From: Eilatimonas milleporae
Lineage (GTDB): Bacteria; Pseudomonadota; Alphaproteobacteria; Sphingomonadales; Kordiimonadaceae
Assembly: GCF_003688555.1 (NCBI RefSeq)
Contig: NZ_REFR01000011.1
Span: 186,001-250,000, forward strand
Direction: 5' to 3'
Length of the DNA stretch: 64,000 nt
Positions 18,355 through 27,460 of this stretch are shown in pieces. Every line of letters begins with the position of its first letter. Position 1 is the stretch's first letter. Position numbers and translations under genes: made by a program. The notes under the pieces are model-generated. The model made no database searches, was not told the DNA's origin, and saw only the letters and a program-made list of their open reading frames with translations.

Positions 18355-18364
18355 GGGACAGGCC

Positions 18365-18553
18365 ATGCTGCTTTATGAAGACGTTGCTTATTTTGCCCAG
18401 ACCTGGGGGCTTGTTTTCCTGGTCGCCCTGTTCGCGGCGGCGCTGACATACGCCATGTGGCCGCGCAACGCCGACAAATTCGAGCGCGCCGCCCATGTGC
18501 CGCTCGACCGCGATGATGAAGACGAACTCGAACTGTGGGGAGAGCGGCAATGA
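18365..18553 (+). CDS. ccoQ: cbb3 oxidase small subunit CcoQ/FixQ
   Basis: 62-residue protein with one transmembrane helix (about residues 10-32, G-L-V-F-L-V-A-L-F-A-A-A-L) and an acidic C-terminal tail. CcoQ stabilises the cbb3 complex, especially the CcoP association. Its position between ccoO and ccoP and the phrase A-M-W-P-R-N after the helix fit the family. The stop codon overlaps the ccoP start (ATGA). Confidence 0.9.
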   Translation: MLLYEDVAYFAQTWGLVFLVALFAAALTYAMWPRNADKFERAAHVPLDRDDEDELELWGERQ

Positions 18554-19482
18554 GCGCAAACGCCCATGATAAAGAACGTGACGAAATCACCGGCACCGAG
18601 ACCACCGGCCACGTCTGGGATGGCATCCGGGAGCTGAACACCCCCCTGCCGAAATGGTGGCTCTATACCTTCTATGTCACCGTCGCCTTTTCCGTCGTCT
18701 GGATGGTGCTCTATCCCGCCATTCCTTATTATGACGGCGAATGGAAGGCCTCCGAAGGTACCGCCGGTTACAGCCAGCGCACAGTGGTGGCAGGCGAAAT
18801 CGCCGATGCCCGCGCTGCCCAGAAACAGTATCTGGACCGGATCGAGGCCGCCGATTTTCAGGACATCATGGCCGATGAGGCCCTGCTGAATTTCGCTTCG
18901 CAAGGGGGCCGCGCCGCTTTCGGTGACAATTGCGCGCCCTGTCACGGTGCCGGCGCCCAGGGGTTCACCGGCTTTCCCAACCTGAATGACGATGCCTGGA
19001 TCTGGGGTGGCACGCTCAGCGACATCTACACCACCATCCAGCACGGCATCCGCTGGGAGGACGATCCCGAAACCCGCCTGTCGGACATGCCGGCCTTCCT
19101 TGATGACGAAATTCTCGACCGCGATCAGATTCACGCTGTTGTCGAATTTGTCCTCTCGCTCAGCGGCAATGCGGAAAACACCGCTTTGCTCGCCGACGGT
19201 GCGGCCGTCTTTGAACAGGAATGCGCGCTCTGCCACGGGGCGGCGGGCATGGGCGACAAGACGCTCGGCGCGCCCAACCTGACGGACGCCATCTGGCTCT
19301 ATGGCGGCAGCCGCGACACCCTGTTCGCCACGGTGGCGCACAGCAGGCGCGGCGTTATGCCCTCTTGGGTCGGCCGGCTGGATGAGGCCACAATCAAACA
19401 GTTGACGCTTTACGTGCACGGCCTCGGTGGTGGAGAGACCACCGTCGCCGACCAGGCGGAGGACATGATCCAAAGCCGGTAG
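18550..19482 (+). CDS. ccoP: cbb3-type cytochrome c oxidase subunit III (di-haem)
   Basis: 310-residue membrane-anchored di-haem cytochrome c. The N-terminal FixP_N part (residues 15-60: H-V-W-D-G-I-R-E-L-N-T-P-L-P-K-W-W) carries the membrane helix near 38-58. Two cytochrome c domains follow, with haem motifs C-A-P-C-H (128-132) and C-A-L-C-H (225-229). It accepts electrons from soluble cytochrome c or the bc1 complex and passes them to CcoO. ATG at 18550 overlaps the ccoQ stop; the frame upstream is not conserved. Confidence 0.96.
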   Translation: MSANAHDKERDEITGTETTGHVWDGIRELNTPLPKWWLYTFYVTVAFSVVWMVLYPAIPYYDGEWKASEGTAGYSQRTVVAGEIADARAAQKQYLDRIEAADFQDIMADEALLNFASQGGRAAFGDNCAPCHGAGAQGFTGFPNLNDDAWIWGGTLSDIYTTIQHGIRWEDDPETRLSDMPAFLDDEILDRDQIHAVVEFVLSLSGNAENTALLADGAAVFEQECALCHGAAGMGDKTLGAPNLTDAIWLYGGSRDTLFATVAHSRRGVMPSWVGRLDEATIKQLTLYVHGLGGGETTVADQAEDMIQSR

Positions 19483-19532
19483 AGCCCCGCGCGACAAAGC
19501 CCGTTGCTGTATGGATGTAAAGGAGGCAGCCG

Positions 19533-21182
19533 ATGGCGAACGCTCAAAATCAGTCCGTCACCCACAGTGAAACCGATGGAGGCCGGCAAACCGGCCTCCA
19601 CGATCTTGAGCCGCCCGCCATCGGCGCTGCCGCCTTGGCTTCGAAAGAAGCGACCTCTGAAAAAGGTGCGTCCAAAAAAAGTGCCCGTATGAAAGCCGGC
19701 GCCGAGGTCCCGCTGGGCACCCCGGACGCCGAAGCCCACAACACCGAAGCCAAACGCGTCGAGCTCTACGCCAGCCGGAAAAAAGTCTACCCCCGGCGGG
19801 TCTACGGCACCTTCCGCATGGTCAAATGGGTGGTTATGGCGCTGTCTCTCGGCATTTACTATCTGACCCCCTGGCTGCGGATCGACCGGGGTGCCGGCGC
19901 GCCCGATCAGGCGGTGCTGATCGACATGCCGGCGCGCAAGGCCTATTTTTTCTGGATCGAAATCTGGGCGCAGGAAGTCTATTACGCCACCGGCCTTCTG
20001 GTACTCGCGGCGATGATCCTGTTCCTTGTTACCGCGCTGGCCGGACGGGTCTGGTGCGGCTATGCCTGCCCGCAGACCGTCTGGACCGATCTCTTCGTCC
20101 ATATTGAACGCTGGATCCAGGGCGACCGCGCCGCCCGTATCCGTCTGGACAAGGCGCCGTGGGGCCCGGTGAAAATCTTCAAAAAGGTCTCGACCCATGC
20201 CGCCTGGCTCGCCGTCGCCATATTGACCGGCGGCGCCATGGTCTTCTATTTCGCCGATGCGCCGACTTTGGCGGTCCAGCTTGTCACCGGTCAGGCACCG
20301 GCCACATCCTATTTCTTTATCGGCCTGCTCACTTTCACCACCTATCTGCTCGGCGGTATCGCGCGCGAACAGGTGTGCATCTATATGTGCCCGTGGCCGC
20401 GTATCCAGTCGGCGCTGATCGACGATCACAGCCTGCTCGTCACCTACAACCGCGAGCGCGGCGAACAACGCGGCAAATACCGCAAGGGTGACAGCTGGGA
20501 CGATCGCGGAGACTGTATCGACTGCAATCAGTGCGTGGCGGTCTGCCCCACCGGCATCGACATCCGCGACGGCTTCCAGCTGGAATGCATCCAGTGCGGC
20601 CTGTGCGCCGATGCCTGCAACGGCATAATGAAAAAGGTCGGCCGGCCGCGGAACCTGATCGGCTATGCCCCCACCCATGTGGACCGCGCCGGCGGCAAGG
20701 TGACGCAGGAAACCGGCCTGCTCAGCCAGCTGTTACGGCCGCGCGTCCTGATCTATATGGGGGTGATCCTCGTTGTCTCGGCCCTGATGCTGACCTCGCT
20801 CGTCACCCGGTCCGACACCACACTCAATGTCCTGAAAGACCGCAACCCGCTGTTCGTCACCCTGTCCGACGGCACCATCCGCGACGGCTACACCGTCAAC
20901 ATCGCCAACAAACAGCATGTTGTCCGCCCCGTCACCGTGACCGTCACCGGCCTGCCGGGCCTGCGCCTGAAAACCGCGACCGGTCTGCCGACCGAGGCGG
21001 TCACCATCGATCTGCCGCCCGACGCGCTGGCCAGCGTGCGCCTGTTCGCCCTGCTGCCGGGCGATGCGGTGCGCGGCGGCGCGCTGACAAGCGGGCAGGG
21101 CACCATCACGTTCGAGGTCCACGATGACACCGGCGCTCTCATCGCCACCAAGGACACCAGCTTCAGCGGTCCCAGACGGTGA
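19533..21182 (+). CDS. ccoG: Cytochrome c oxidase accessory protein CcoG/RdxA/FixG
   Basis: 549-residue polytopic iron-sulphur protein needed for copper delivery to cbb3 oxidase (reported Cu2+ reductase role). Helices lie near residues 95-115, 145-170, 220-245 and 415-435. The stretch V-W-C-G-Y-A-C-P-Q-T-V-W (about 171-182) and two ferredoxin-type clusters (C-I-D-C-N-Q-C-V-A-V-C-P near 328-339 and C-I-Q-C-G-L-C-A-D-A-C near 352-362) are diagnostic; an Ig-like domain ends the protein. The N-terminal 75 residues are a non-conserved polar extension whose coding DNA contains a 10-bp-stem hairpin, so translation could also begin downstream. SD AAAGGAGG precedes the chosen ATG. Confidence 0.94.
   Translation: MANAQNQSVTHSETDGGRQTGLHDLEPPAIGAAALASKEATSEKGASKKSARMKAGAEVPLGTPDAEAHNTEAKRVELYASRKKVYPRRVYGTFRMVKWVVMALSLGIYYLTPWLRIDRGAGAPDQAVLIDMPARKAYFFWIEIWAQEVYYATGLLVLAAMILFLVTALAGRVWCGYACPQTVWTDLFVHIERWIQGDRAARIRLDKAPWGPVKIFKKVSTHAAWLAVAILTGGAMVFYFADAPTLAVQLVTGQAPATSYFFIGLLTFTTYLLGGIAREQVCIYMCPWPRIQSALIDDHSLLVTYNRERGEQRGKYRKGDSWDDRGDCIDCNQCVAVCPTGIDIRDGFQLECIQCGLCADACNGIMKKVGRPRNLIGYAPTHVDRAGGKVTQETGLLSQLLRPRVLIYMGVILVVSALMLTSLVTRSDTTLNVLKDRNPLFVTLSDGTIRDGYTVNIANKQHVVRPVTVTVTGLPGLRLKTATGLPTEAVTIDLPPDALASVRLFALLPGDAVRGGALTSGQGTITFEVHDDTGALIATKDTSFSGPRR
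19577..19600. other. Inverted repeat inside the 5' end of ccoG
   Basis: TGGAGGCCGG, a 4-base spacer CAAA, then CCGGCCTCCA: a perfect 10-bp stem that would form a strong RNA hairpin 45 bp after the start codon. There is no following T tract, so it is not an ordinary terminator. Confidence 0.6.
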
Positions 21183-21214
21183 CGCGGCCGGATAAAGGGA
21201 CCTTTCAGGGAAAG

Positions 21215-21826
21215 ATGAAAACCATGTTTGCTGCATCCGCCCCCGGCCGCCGGCCCGACGGCACCCCGACCCGCCCCTTTACCGGACGCCACATGCTGAT
21301 GGCCTTTCTGGGGTTTTTCGGGGTGATTGTCGCCGTCAACATGGTCATGGCCTGGCTGGCCGTCACCACCTTTTCCGGCACGGTGACGGACGACGCCTAT
21401 ATCAAGGGCCGCGCCTATAACCGCACGCTTGAGGCGGCGCGGGCGCAGAACGCCCTTGGCTGGACCGTCGCCCTCGATGCGCGCCCGGCCGGTGTCGAGG
21501 GCACAATGAACGCGGGTGCAATGGACTTGGCGGCGGACGGTGGGCGCCAAACCCTGCTCACCGCCCGCTTCGTCGACCGCTCCGGCCAGCCCGTCAATCT
21601 TCTCGACGTCACCGCCACGCTGAAACGTCCGGCCCGCAAGGATCTGGACCACAGCATTACCCTTAAGGCCATCGGCGGCGGCCTCTACCGTGCCGGGGTT
21701 GTTCTGCCGCTGGCCGGACGCTGGCAGGTGGATCTGACGGCAATGGGTGACGGCGACACCGTTTTTCTCGAACGCCATGAAATCTGGCGCGACGATCCCG
21801 CCGCGCCCGCAAGGACAACGCCCTGA
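21215..21826 (+). CDS. fixH: FixH family protein (cbb3 assembly)
   Basis: 203-residue protein with one transmembrane helix (about residues 26-50, L-M-A-F-L-G-F-F-G-V-I-V-A-V) and a periplasmic beta-rich domain. The phrase A-Y-I-K-G-R-A-Y-N-R-T-L after the helix is typical of FixH, which acts with FixI in cbb3 oxidase maturation, probably around copper handling. It sits between ccoG and ccoI as expected. I use the ATG at 21215 because CAGGGA lies just upstream; a GTG at 21179 overlapping the ccoG stop would add 12 residues. Confidence 0.88.
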   Translation: MKTMFAASAPGRRPDGTPTRPFTGRHMLMAFLGFFGVIVAVNMVMAWLAVTTFSGTVTDDAYIKGRAYNRTLEAARAQNALGWTVALDARPAGVEGTMNAGAMDLAADGGRQTLLTARFVDRSGQPVNLLDVTATLKRPARKDLDHSITLKAIGGGLYRAGVVLPLAGRWQVDLTAMGDGDTVFLERHEIWRDDPAAPARTTP

Positions 21827-21949
21827 CCGGGCGTCCCTCGGGGCCCGGCCCTGTCCATGGCCGGCCGCCCCACATCATCCTTGGGGCCTGGCGGGCCAGC
21901 CTGTAGGATAGGCTGCGGGGCAACAGGATAGTCAGTAGGAACACCAGCC

Positions 21950-24235
21950 ATGAGCGACGCCGTCCTGCCATCGCCGGATCATCAGCCCCAAACCGGCCAT
22001 CACCCCTATCTCAAGCTCCGCAAGGGCGGCCTGGCCGAGGCCGAGCTGCTGGTGCCCACCATGCACTGTGCCGGCTGCATGGCCAAAATCGAACGCGGCC
22101 TTGCCGCCGACAGCGACATCGAGGGCGCGCGCGTCAACCTGTCCACCAAACGTGTCAGCATCGTCTTCGATCCGCGCCGGCTCAGCCTTGATGACCTGCT
22201 CGCCCGCATGAAGGGCATCGGCTTCGAGGCCTCGCCCTTCAACATCACCGTTGCCGACGCGGCGCGGGACCGCACCAGCCGCCGCCTTCTCATTGCCATG
22301 GCCGTGGCCGGTTTTGCCTCGGCCAACATCATGCTGTTTTCCGTTTCCGTCTGGGACGGCAGTGAAATGGACGCCGCCACGCGCGGCCTGTTCCACTGGA
22401 TCAGCGCGGTCATCGCCGTCGCCGGTGTCGCCATTGCCGGCCAGCCCTTTTTCACCAGCGCGCTCGCCGCCCTGCGCGCGCGGGCGTTGAACATGGATGT
22501 GCCCATTTCGCTGGCCGTCCTCTTGTCGCTGGGCCTATCCCTGTATGAAACCGTGCGTGGCGGCGACCAGGTCTATTTCGAGGCCGGCGTCATGCTGCTG
22601 TTTTTCCTGCTTATCGGCCGGTTTCTCAGCGAACGCATGCGCGCCCGCGCCAGTGACGCGGCGCAGAACCTGCTGGCACTGAAGGCGGTGCCGGCGACCA
22701 TCGTCGGCGACGGCGGCGACACCCGTACCGTGCCCGCCGAAAGTCTGGCCCCCGGCCAGCAGGTGCTGGTGGCCACCGGTATGCGTATTCCCGTCGACGG
22801 CACCGTTACCGACGGGACCAGCGAGGTCGACGCCTCCCTCGTCACCGGGGAAACCCTGCCGGAAGCCGTCGCCCCCGGCGCCCGTGTCTTTGCCGGCACC
22901 CTCAATGTGTCCGCGCCGCTGACCGTGCGTGTCACCGGGCGCGGTGACGACACCTTGCTCGCCGAAATCGTCCGCCTGATGGAGGCCGCCGAACAGGCAC
23001 GCGGTTCCTTTGTCCGCCTGGCTGATCGGCTGGCGCGGGCCTATGCGCCGGGGGTGCATCTGCTGGCGCTGGCCACCTTTCTCGGCTGGTGGTGGGCGGC
23101 GGACCTGCATCTCGGTCTGGTGCGCGCCATTGCCGTGCTGATCATCACCTGTCCCTGTGCCCTCGGCCTTGCGGTGCCGGTGGTCCATGTGGTCGCCGCC
23201 GGACGCCTGATGAAAGCCGGCATTCTGATGAAATCCGACGACGGTCTGGAAAAACTGGCCGATGTGGACACGGTGGTCTTCGACAAGACCGGCACGCTCA
23301 CCCTCGGCGAACTGACGCTGATGAACCGCGCCGCCTGTACGGATGATGACCTGCTGCTGGCTGCCGGTCTCGGCATGACCAGCCGCCACCCGCTGGCCCA
23401 GGCGGTCGCCCGGGCCGCCGGGGGCCGCCGCCTGCCCATGTTCGACACGGTCGAGGAAGTCACCGGCGCCGGCCTCATCGGCCGGCTGGACGGCAGCACC
23501 GTCCGCCTCGGCAGCCGCGTCCATGTCGGCCTTGACGCGGCTCCCGACACCGTCCCGTCTGAAAATACCGTCCCCCGGCCCGAATTGTGGCTGCGCATCG
23601 ACGATGGCGATCCCGTGCGGTTCGACTTCGCCGACGAAATCCGCCCCGACGCCGCCGCCACCGTCGCTGCCCTCAAGGACGCCGGCAAGCGGGTCATGCT
23701 GCTCTCGGGCGACCGTGAAGCGGTCGTCCGCGATGTCGCCGCCGCCGTTGGCATTGACGACTGGCAGGCCGCCTGCCGACCCGGTGACAAGATCATCGCG
23801 CTTGATGCGCTCAAGGCCGCTGGTGCCCGCGTGCTGATGGTGGGCGACGGTCTCAATGACGCGCCGGCCCTGCGTGCTGCCCATGTCTCTCTGTCGCCGG
23901 CCAGTGCCTCCGACATCACCCAGACGGCGGCGGATTTCATCTTTCAGGGGCGCTCGCTGGCGGCGGTCACGGCGCTTCTCGCCATTGCCCGGCGCACCCG
24001 GGCCCGTGTGCTGGAAAACTTCGCCTTGGCGCTCGGCTACAATCTGCTCGCCGTGCCGCTGGCGGTGGCCGGGTATGTCACTCCGCTGGTGGCGGCTGTC
24101 GCCATGTCCTCCTCCTCGCTGCTCGTCACCGGCAACGCCCTGCGTCTGCGTCTCGCCGCCACGCCCGATACATCGGATAAAGGCACATCCGGCAAAGATA
24201 CATTGGCCGGCGATCACGGGACGGCCGGGTCATGA
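21950..24235 (+). CDS. ccoI: Copper-translocating P-type ATPase CcoI/FixI
   Basis: 761-residue P1B-type ATPase that exports copper for cbb3 oxidase assembly. An N-terminal heavy-metal-associated domain has C-A-G-C (about residues 41-44). Eight predicted helices include the metal-site motif C-P-C (in I-I-T-C-P-C-A-L-G, about 399-401). The phosphorylation motif D-K-T-G-T is near 444-448 and the hinge G-D-G-L-N-D-A-P near 632-639. The phosphatase loop V-T-G-E is seen near 301. The C-terminus ends in a short low-complexity tail rich in Thr/Asp/Gly. The stop overlaps the ccoS start (ATGA). Confidence 0.95.
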   Translation: MSDAVLPSPDHQPQTGHHPYLKLRKGGLAEAELLVPTMHCAGCMAKIERGLAADSDIEGARVNLSTKRVSIVFDPRRLSLDDLLARMKGIGFEASPFNITVADAARDRTSRRLLIAMAVAGFASANIMLFSVSVWDGSEMDAATRGLFHWISAVIAVAGVAIAGQPFFTSALAALRARALNMDVPISLAVLLSLGLSLYETVRGGDQVYFEAGVMLLFFLLIGRFLSERMRARASDAAQNLLALKAVPATIVGDGGDTRTVPAESLAPGQQVLVATGMRIPVDGTVTDGTSEVDASLVTGETLPEAVAPGARVFAGTLNVSAPLTVRVTGRGDDTLLAEIVRLMEAAEQARGSFVRLADRLARAYAPGVHLLALATFLGWWWAADLHLGLVRAIAVLIITCPCALGLAVPVVHVVAAGRLMKAGILMKSDDGLEKLADVDTVVFDKTGTLTLGELTLMNRAACTDDDLLLAAGLGMTSRHPLAQAVARAAGGRRLPMFDTVEEVTGAGLIGRLDGSTVRLGSRVHVGLDAAPDTVPSENTVPRPELWLRIDDGDPVRFDFADEIRPDAAATVAALKDAGKRVMLLSGDREAVVRDVAAAVGIDDWQAACRPGDKIIALDALKAAGARVLMVGDGLNDAPALRAAHVSLSPASASDITQTAADFIFQGRSLAAVTALLAIARRTRARVLENFALALGYNLLAVPLAVAGYVTPLVAAVAMSSSSLLVTGNALRLRLAATPDTSDKGTSGKDTLAGDHGTAGS

Positions 24236-24480
24236 GCGCCCTGCTTCTCCTCATCCCGGTTGCGCTGTTTCTCGGCCTTGCCGGGCTCGCCGCTTTTATC
24301 TGGTCGCTGAAATCCGGCCAGTTCGACGATCTCGACGGCGCCGCCGCCCGCATCCTCATCGACGACGACGCCCCCCCGGAAGAGATCGAGCGTATGGAGC
24401 GCGAGCGGACCGCCCGCGAAAAACAGCGCACCGCCTTCAAACAACCCCATCCCGGCACACAGACCAATCGCGATGAGTGA
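24232..24480 (+). CDS. ccoS: cbb3 oxidase maturation protein CcoS
   Basis: 82-residue protein: one N-terminal helix (residues 2-25) followed by the family signature F-I-W-S-L-K-S-G-Q-F-D-D-L-D-G near 22-36 and a charged tail. CcoS is required for cofactor insertion into the cbb3 oxidase. It is the last gene of the fix cluster; the next gene is convergent. Confidence 0.93.
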   Translation: MSALLLLIPVALFLGLAGLAAFIWSLKSGQFDDLDGAAARILIDDDAPPEEIERMERERTAREKQRTAFKQPHPGTQTNRDE

Positions 24481-24501
24481 CAGGGCGCTGCAGGGCGCGT
24501 C

Positions 24502-25650
24502 TCAACGGGGCACACCCCGCCCGGCCAGAAAGTGCGCCACCATATCACGGCCGTCCTCCACCGCGCGCCGGCGCAGCGTCCGCCCCGCCTGATCCCGTAC
24601 CGCCAGGCCAAAACCGAAATCGTCCGCCAGAAGCCCGTACATCCTGATCAGCCCGGCATCGGGTGTTTCCAACGTTGCCGCATGCTCATAAAGCTGGACG
24701 ATCAGCGGTGTGGCCGTGCGGTACGCATCCAGAACTCCGTCCTCCAGCAGATGGGCCGGTGTGCCGTCCACGCTGCGCAGAAACACGAAGGCCTCCGTCG
24801 GTGTGTCCTCGCTCACCCCATAGGTCCGCAGCATCAGCGCGAGCATGTCCAGCGCCAGCCCGCGGCTCCTGTCGGGCGACGCGTAGACCAGAGGGCCAGC
24901 CAGAGGGTCAGCCAGTGGGGCGGCCAGCGCGGCGGTCAGCGCGCTGCTGATCATGTTGCTCGGCGCCGACACATCGTCATTCCGCGTCCCATTCACCGCG
25001 AACCCGTCCGAGACCGCGATCAGCCGCTCCAGAATGGCGCGCAGCCGCTCGGGTGGCATGGCGTCATACATGATGCGGCCGCGCGACGCGGTTATGGACT
25101 GTAGAATGCCGAAGCAATCCTCATAGTCCCGCACATATGTCCTGTTGCCGCGCGGCGCGTCATCGAAAAGCGTTTGCGGCAGCGTCTCGGATTTGCACAG
25201 GGCGGACACCGCCGTCAGGCCGGTGACGCTGATATGGTGGTCCAGGATCGCGGGGTCCCGCGCCAGCGCCAGAAACAGCTCGATCGCCGCGCCGCGCTCA
25301 GGGCTGACAAACCCGCCCTCCAGAAGGTTCTGCCAGATCTGGCGCAGCACCCGCGGCCGCCGGTCGACGAGGTTCGCGCTCCACAAATCCTTGGCAATCG
25401 ACAGCTGTCCGCCAAGCAGCGCGTCCCGAAACGTGGCCGTGTCATCGTCCAGAGCCACCCGGTCGTCAGGGCGGATATAGGTAATGGGAGAATAGACCGC
25501 CCCATGTCCGCTCTCAGCCTCTGTCCCGTCTGCGTTCCCGTCTCCACTCTCAGACCGTGACGCCGGCGCCTCACAGGCCGCGAGCACACTGCCCAGTGCC
25601 AGCGCCGCACAAACCCCGATCATCACCGGTCCGTTTCGCATATTCGCCAT
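24502..25650 (-). CDS. Putative lipoprotein of unknown function
   Basis: 382-residue protein with a lipoprotein signal sequence: hydrophobic core L-A-L-G-S-V then the lipobox L-A-A-C (Cys near residue 23), followed by a Ser/Glu/Gly linker. The rest is largely helical and leucine-rich, without a family I recognise. A Pro-Leu-Ala segment (about residues 235-254) is encoded by five 12-bp repeats. It is convergent with ccoS, 21 bp apart, and not obviously part of the oxidase operon. The ATG at 25650 has AAAGGT upstream; the open frame to 25728 has no such site and would bury the signal peptide. Confidence 0.7.
   Translation of the reverse strand: MANMRNGPVMIGVCAALALGSVLAACEAPASRSESGDGNADGTEAESGHGAVYSPITYIRPDDRVALDDDTATFRDALLGGQLSIAKDLWSANLVDRRPRVLRQIWQNLLEGGFVSPERGAAIELFLALARDPAILDHHISVTGLTAVSALCKSETLPQTLFDDAPRGNRTYVRDYEDCFGILQSITASRGRIMYDAMPPERLRAILERLIAVSDGFAVNGTRNDDVSAPSNMISSALTAALAAPLADPLAGPLVYASPDRSRGLALDMLALMLRTYGVSEDTPTEAFVFLRSVDGTPAHLLEDGVLDAYRTATPLIVQLYEHAATLETPDAGLIRMYGLLADDFGFGLAVRDQAGRTLRRRAVEDGRDMVAHFLAGRGVPR
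24888..24947 (-). repeat. 12-bp degenerate tandem repeat inside the lipoprotein gene
   Basis: Five 12-base units on the plus strand (CCAGAGGGCCAG, CCAGAGGGTCAG, CCAGTGGGGCGG, CCAGCGCGGCGG and TCAGCGCGCTGC), in frame, encoding a Pro-Leu-Ala-Asp/Gly repeat. It is one of the clearest examples of the pattern seen across the window. Confidence 0.8.
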
Positions 25651-26051
25651 ATCAGACCTTTCCGCCCGCCTGCTTTCAGGCATAAAGTCAATCAACGGAC
25701 TATGCCCGCTAGCTGGCCCGACCGCCACTCATACAAAGGTTTGTGGTGAAGGCCGCGTCATGTCCTATGAGGGCGTCTGTTTTTCATTCAGGATATGCGG
25801 TGCAGTACATGCGGGCGCAGGGCATCGCGATCTCCTGCGCTGACATTTCGATAGTCGTCGGCGGTAGGCCGGGGCGCGGTATATCCTTTCTGCTTTTCAG
25901 AAAAGCGGACATTCATGGCCCGTCTCCCATATCGGTCGGCGGGCCGGCTGCTGCGACAGGCCAGGTGCATTTCGTTTCAATTTGCCACGGTCCCCACCGC
26001 CGGGCCGGGCGCGGCGTGGCGCCGGGATTGGCATCGCGCTATCCTGTTTCC
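25651..26051. other. Intergenic region, divergent lipoprotein / zinc-ribbon genes
   Basis: About 400 bp with no gene I can support. Open frames exist on the plus strand but show no conserved segments until the zinc-ribbon gene begins at 26052. No clear promoter pair was found. Confidence 0.4.
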
Positions 26052-26276
26052 ATGGGCAGACAGCGCGGCGCGGAATTACGACATTTGCGGCAGCACGCCG
26101 TGGCGGTGGACATCACCTGCCGCGCCTGCGGGCACGGCAAAACCATCCCCTTGGAAGACCTGATCGCCGCCCACGGCGAAACCACCCACCTGCGTGAACT
26201 GCGCATCTATTGCTCACAGTGCGGCAGCCGCGAATACCGCGCCGTCAGCACCGCCGAAATGCCCCCTGCGGACTGA
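26052..26276 (+). CDS. Small zinc-ribbon protein
   Basis: 74-residue cytosolic protein with two CxxC knuckles, C-R-A-C-G (about residues 24-28) and C-S-Q-C-G (about 57-61), separated by about 30 residues, which should bind one zinc ion. The spacer A-V-D-I-T before the first knuckle and R-E-L-R-I-Y before the second look like a conserved short domain of unknown role. The frame is open far upstream, but only this part has recognisable structure; ATG at 26052 is preferred, although it lacks a strong ribosome-binding site. It lies just outside the AT-rich island. Confidence 0.65.
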   Translation: MGRQRGAELRHLRQHAVAVDITCRACGHGKTIPLEDLIAAHGETTHLRELRIYCSQCGSREYRAVSTAEMPPAD

Positions 26277-26362
26277 TCTCCGTTTGATAATATCGTTGGT
26301 GTCGTCTCTGCCGCTGGAAACGTCCTGCTGTATACGGGACTGCAAGCATGAGGTGCATTGCC

Positions 26363-26866
26363 TCAGATCTGTTTGATTGCTTTTTTGCTGACGTAATAAT
26401 AGGCGGCTTCCATGAAAGGCAGCGCTGCCATCACCGCGCATAAAATGAAAGCGATCCGTATGGGGTAAAACTCCATAAAGTGTGGAAGAGAGGCAAGAAC
26501 CAAGGCAGGGCTGAGCATCAACAGGAGCCATTCGATATACACCCGTGCCGGTGCCAGGCCGATCAGCTTAGCCTCTTCCTCGGTATCGATAATTATTTTC
26601 TTGGGCACCAGGGTATTGATAATCGATATAACCATTACCAATGATGCAACAATGATATTGGATCCTTCCTGGATCACTCTGAATAAAATATTCAAAACAA
26701 GGAAAACTGCCATGAAAAGAGATAAAGGTATTGTAAATTTTTGAATCTTTATTCGAAAGGCGTCATCAATATCGAAATAATAAAAATCTCCGCCATCTTT
26801 TGTATTTGAAAATCGTGCAACCACACTTCTGTAGCCAATCTTATTTCCAATTTTATATAAGAGCAT
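26363..26866 (-). CDS. Small four-helix membrane protein C, paralogue of protein A; candidate immunity protein
   Basis: 167 residues, last gene of the double-glycine-peptide unit. The N-terminus L-L-Y-K-I-G-N-K-I-G matches L-K-Y-R-I-G-N-E-I-G of protein A. The middle N-T-L-V-P-K-K-I-I-I-D (about 87-97) and L-I-G-L-A-P-A-R-V-Y-I-E-W (about 105-117) also align with protein A (N-F-I-L-P-K-K-T-I-L and I-I-G-I-A-P-P-V-Y-I-I-E-W). Helices lie near residues 45-60, 70-88, 115-130 and 133-150, in pairs around a cytosolic or periplasmic loop. I recognise no family. Its place after a GG-leader peptide suggests self-protection, as for colicin V/microcin immunity proteins, but this is inference. The frame continues to 26959; ATG at 26866 matches the paralogue. 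Confidence 0.65.
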   Translation of the reverse strand: MLLYKIGNKIGYRSVVARFSNTKDGGDFYYFDIDDAFRIKIQKFTIPLSLFMAVFLVLNILFRVIQEGSNIIVASLVMVISIINTLVPKKIIIDTEEEAKLIGLAPARVYIEWLLLMLSPALVLASLPHFMEFYPIRIAFILCAVMAALPFMEAAYYYVSKKAIKQI

Positions 26867-26892
26867 AATGTTTCTTTCTTTCAATAATATCT

Positions 26893-27393
26893 CTATTCCT
26901 CTTGCTGCGCATAGTTGCGCGTTTCTCTCAAAAGAGAAAAAAGTGGAAAGAAAGCACATATAAGAAGAAATATACCAATGATGAAGCCTAATGCATCTGG
27001 CAATATAGGAGATATTGAAAAACCTCGATAAAATATAAAAGAACCTAAGGTAAAATATAAAAAAACGAATATATTTAAAAAGGGTAATTTTTCTATTTTA
27101 CATATTTTTTTAGAATTTATATTTTCTTTTTCTATATTTTTCAGATTATATAATAGTATGGCTGTATTTAAAATCATAAACCATGCGGGAATCATAGCAT
27201 CGCTTACCTGTACAGGCGCACCGAATTTTCTTAAGACATAAACTAAAAAAAATGCTGCCAATATTGTAAAAGACATTATGATCAATAATGTGTTAAATCT
27301 ACTTTTTTCATTTTTGTTAATTTTAAAATATTTAATATTTTCATTGGGAATAATGCCTAAAAGGTAGTGGGTGTATAAAAACTGTTCTTGCAT
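26893..27393 (-). CDS. Small four-helix membrane protein B; candidate immunity protein
   Basis: 166 residues, extremely AT-rich coding sequence (Lys/Ile/Asn/Phe-heavy). It has the same layout as its neighbours: a polar N-terminal strip with Lys/Asn, two helices (about 35-55, 69-84), a Lys-rich loop (K-K-I-C-K-I-E-K near 94-101) and two more helices (about 103-122, 132-152). Detailed identity to A and C is weak, so common origin is suggested by size, topology and location only. No recognised domain. It lies between A and C in the same orientation, 68 bp after A and 27 bp before C. Confidence 0.6.
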   Translation of the reverse strand: MQEQFLYTHYLLGIIPNENIKYFKINKNEKSRFNTLLIIMSFTILAAFFLVYVLRKFGAPVQVSDAMIPAWFMILNTAILLYNLKNIEKENINSKKICKIEKLPFLNIFVFLYFTLGSFIFYRGFSISPILPDALGFIIGIFLLICAFFPLFSLLRETRNYAQQEE

Positions 27394-27460
27394 CTTAGAT
27401 ATTTTTAATTATTAAAATAAGAAATAAGTACATGCCAACATATTTCATTTTATATCTGAA

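Noticed and set aside
19577-19600. Terminator between ccoP and ccoG
   Set aside because: The stem is strong but lies inside the ccoG frame and lacks a T tract; ccoG, fixH, ccoI and ccoS follow in the usual operon order.
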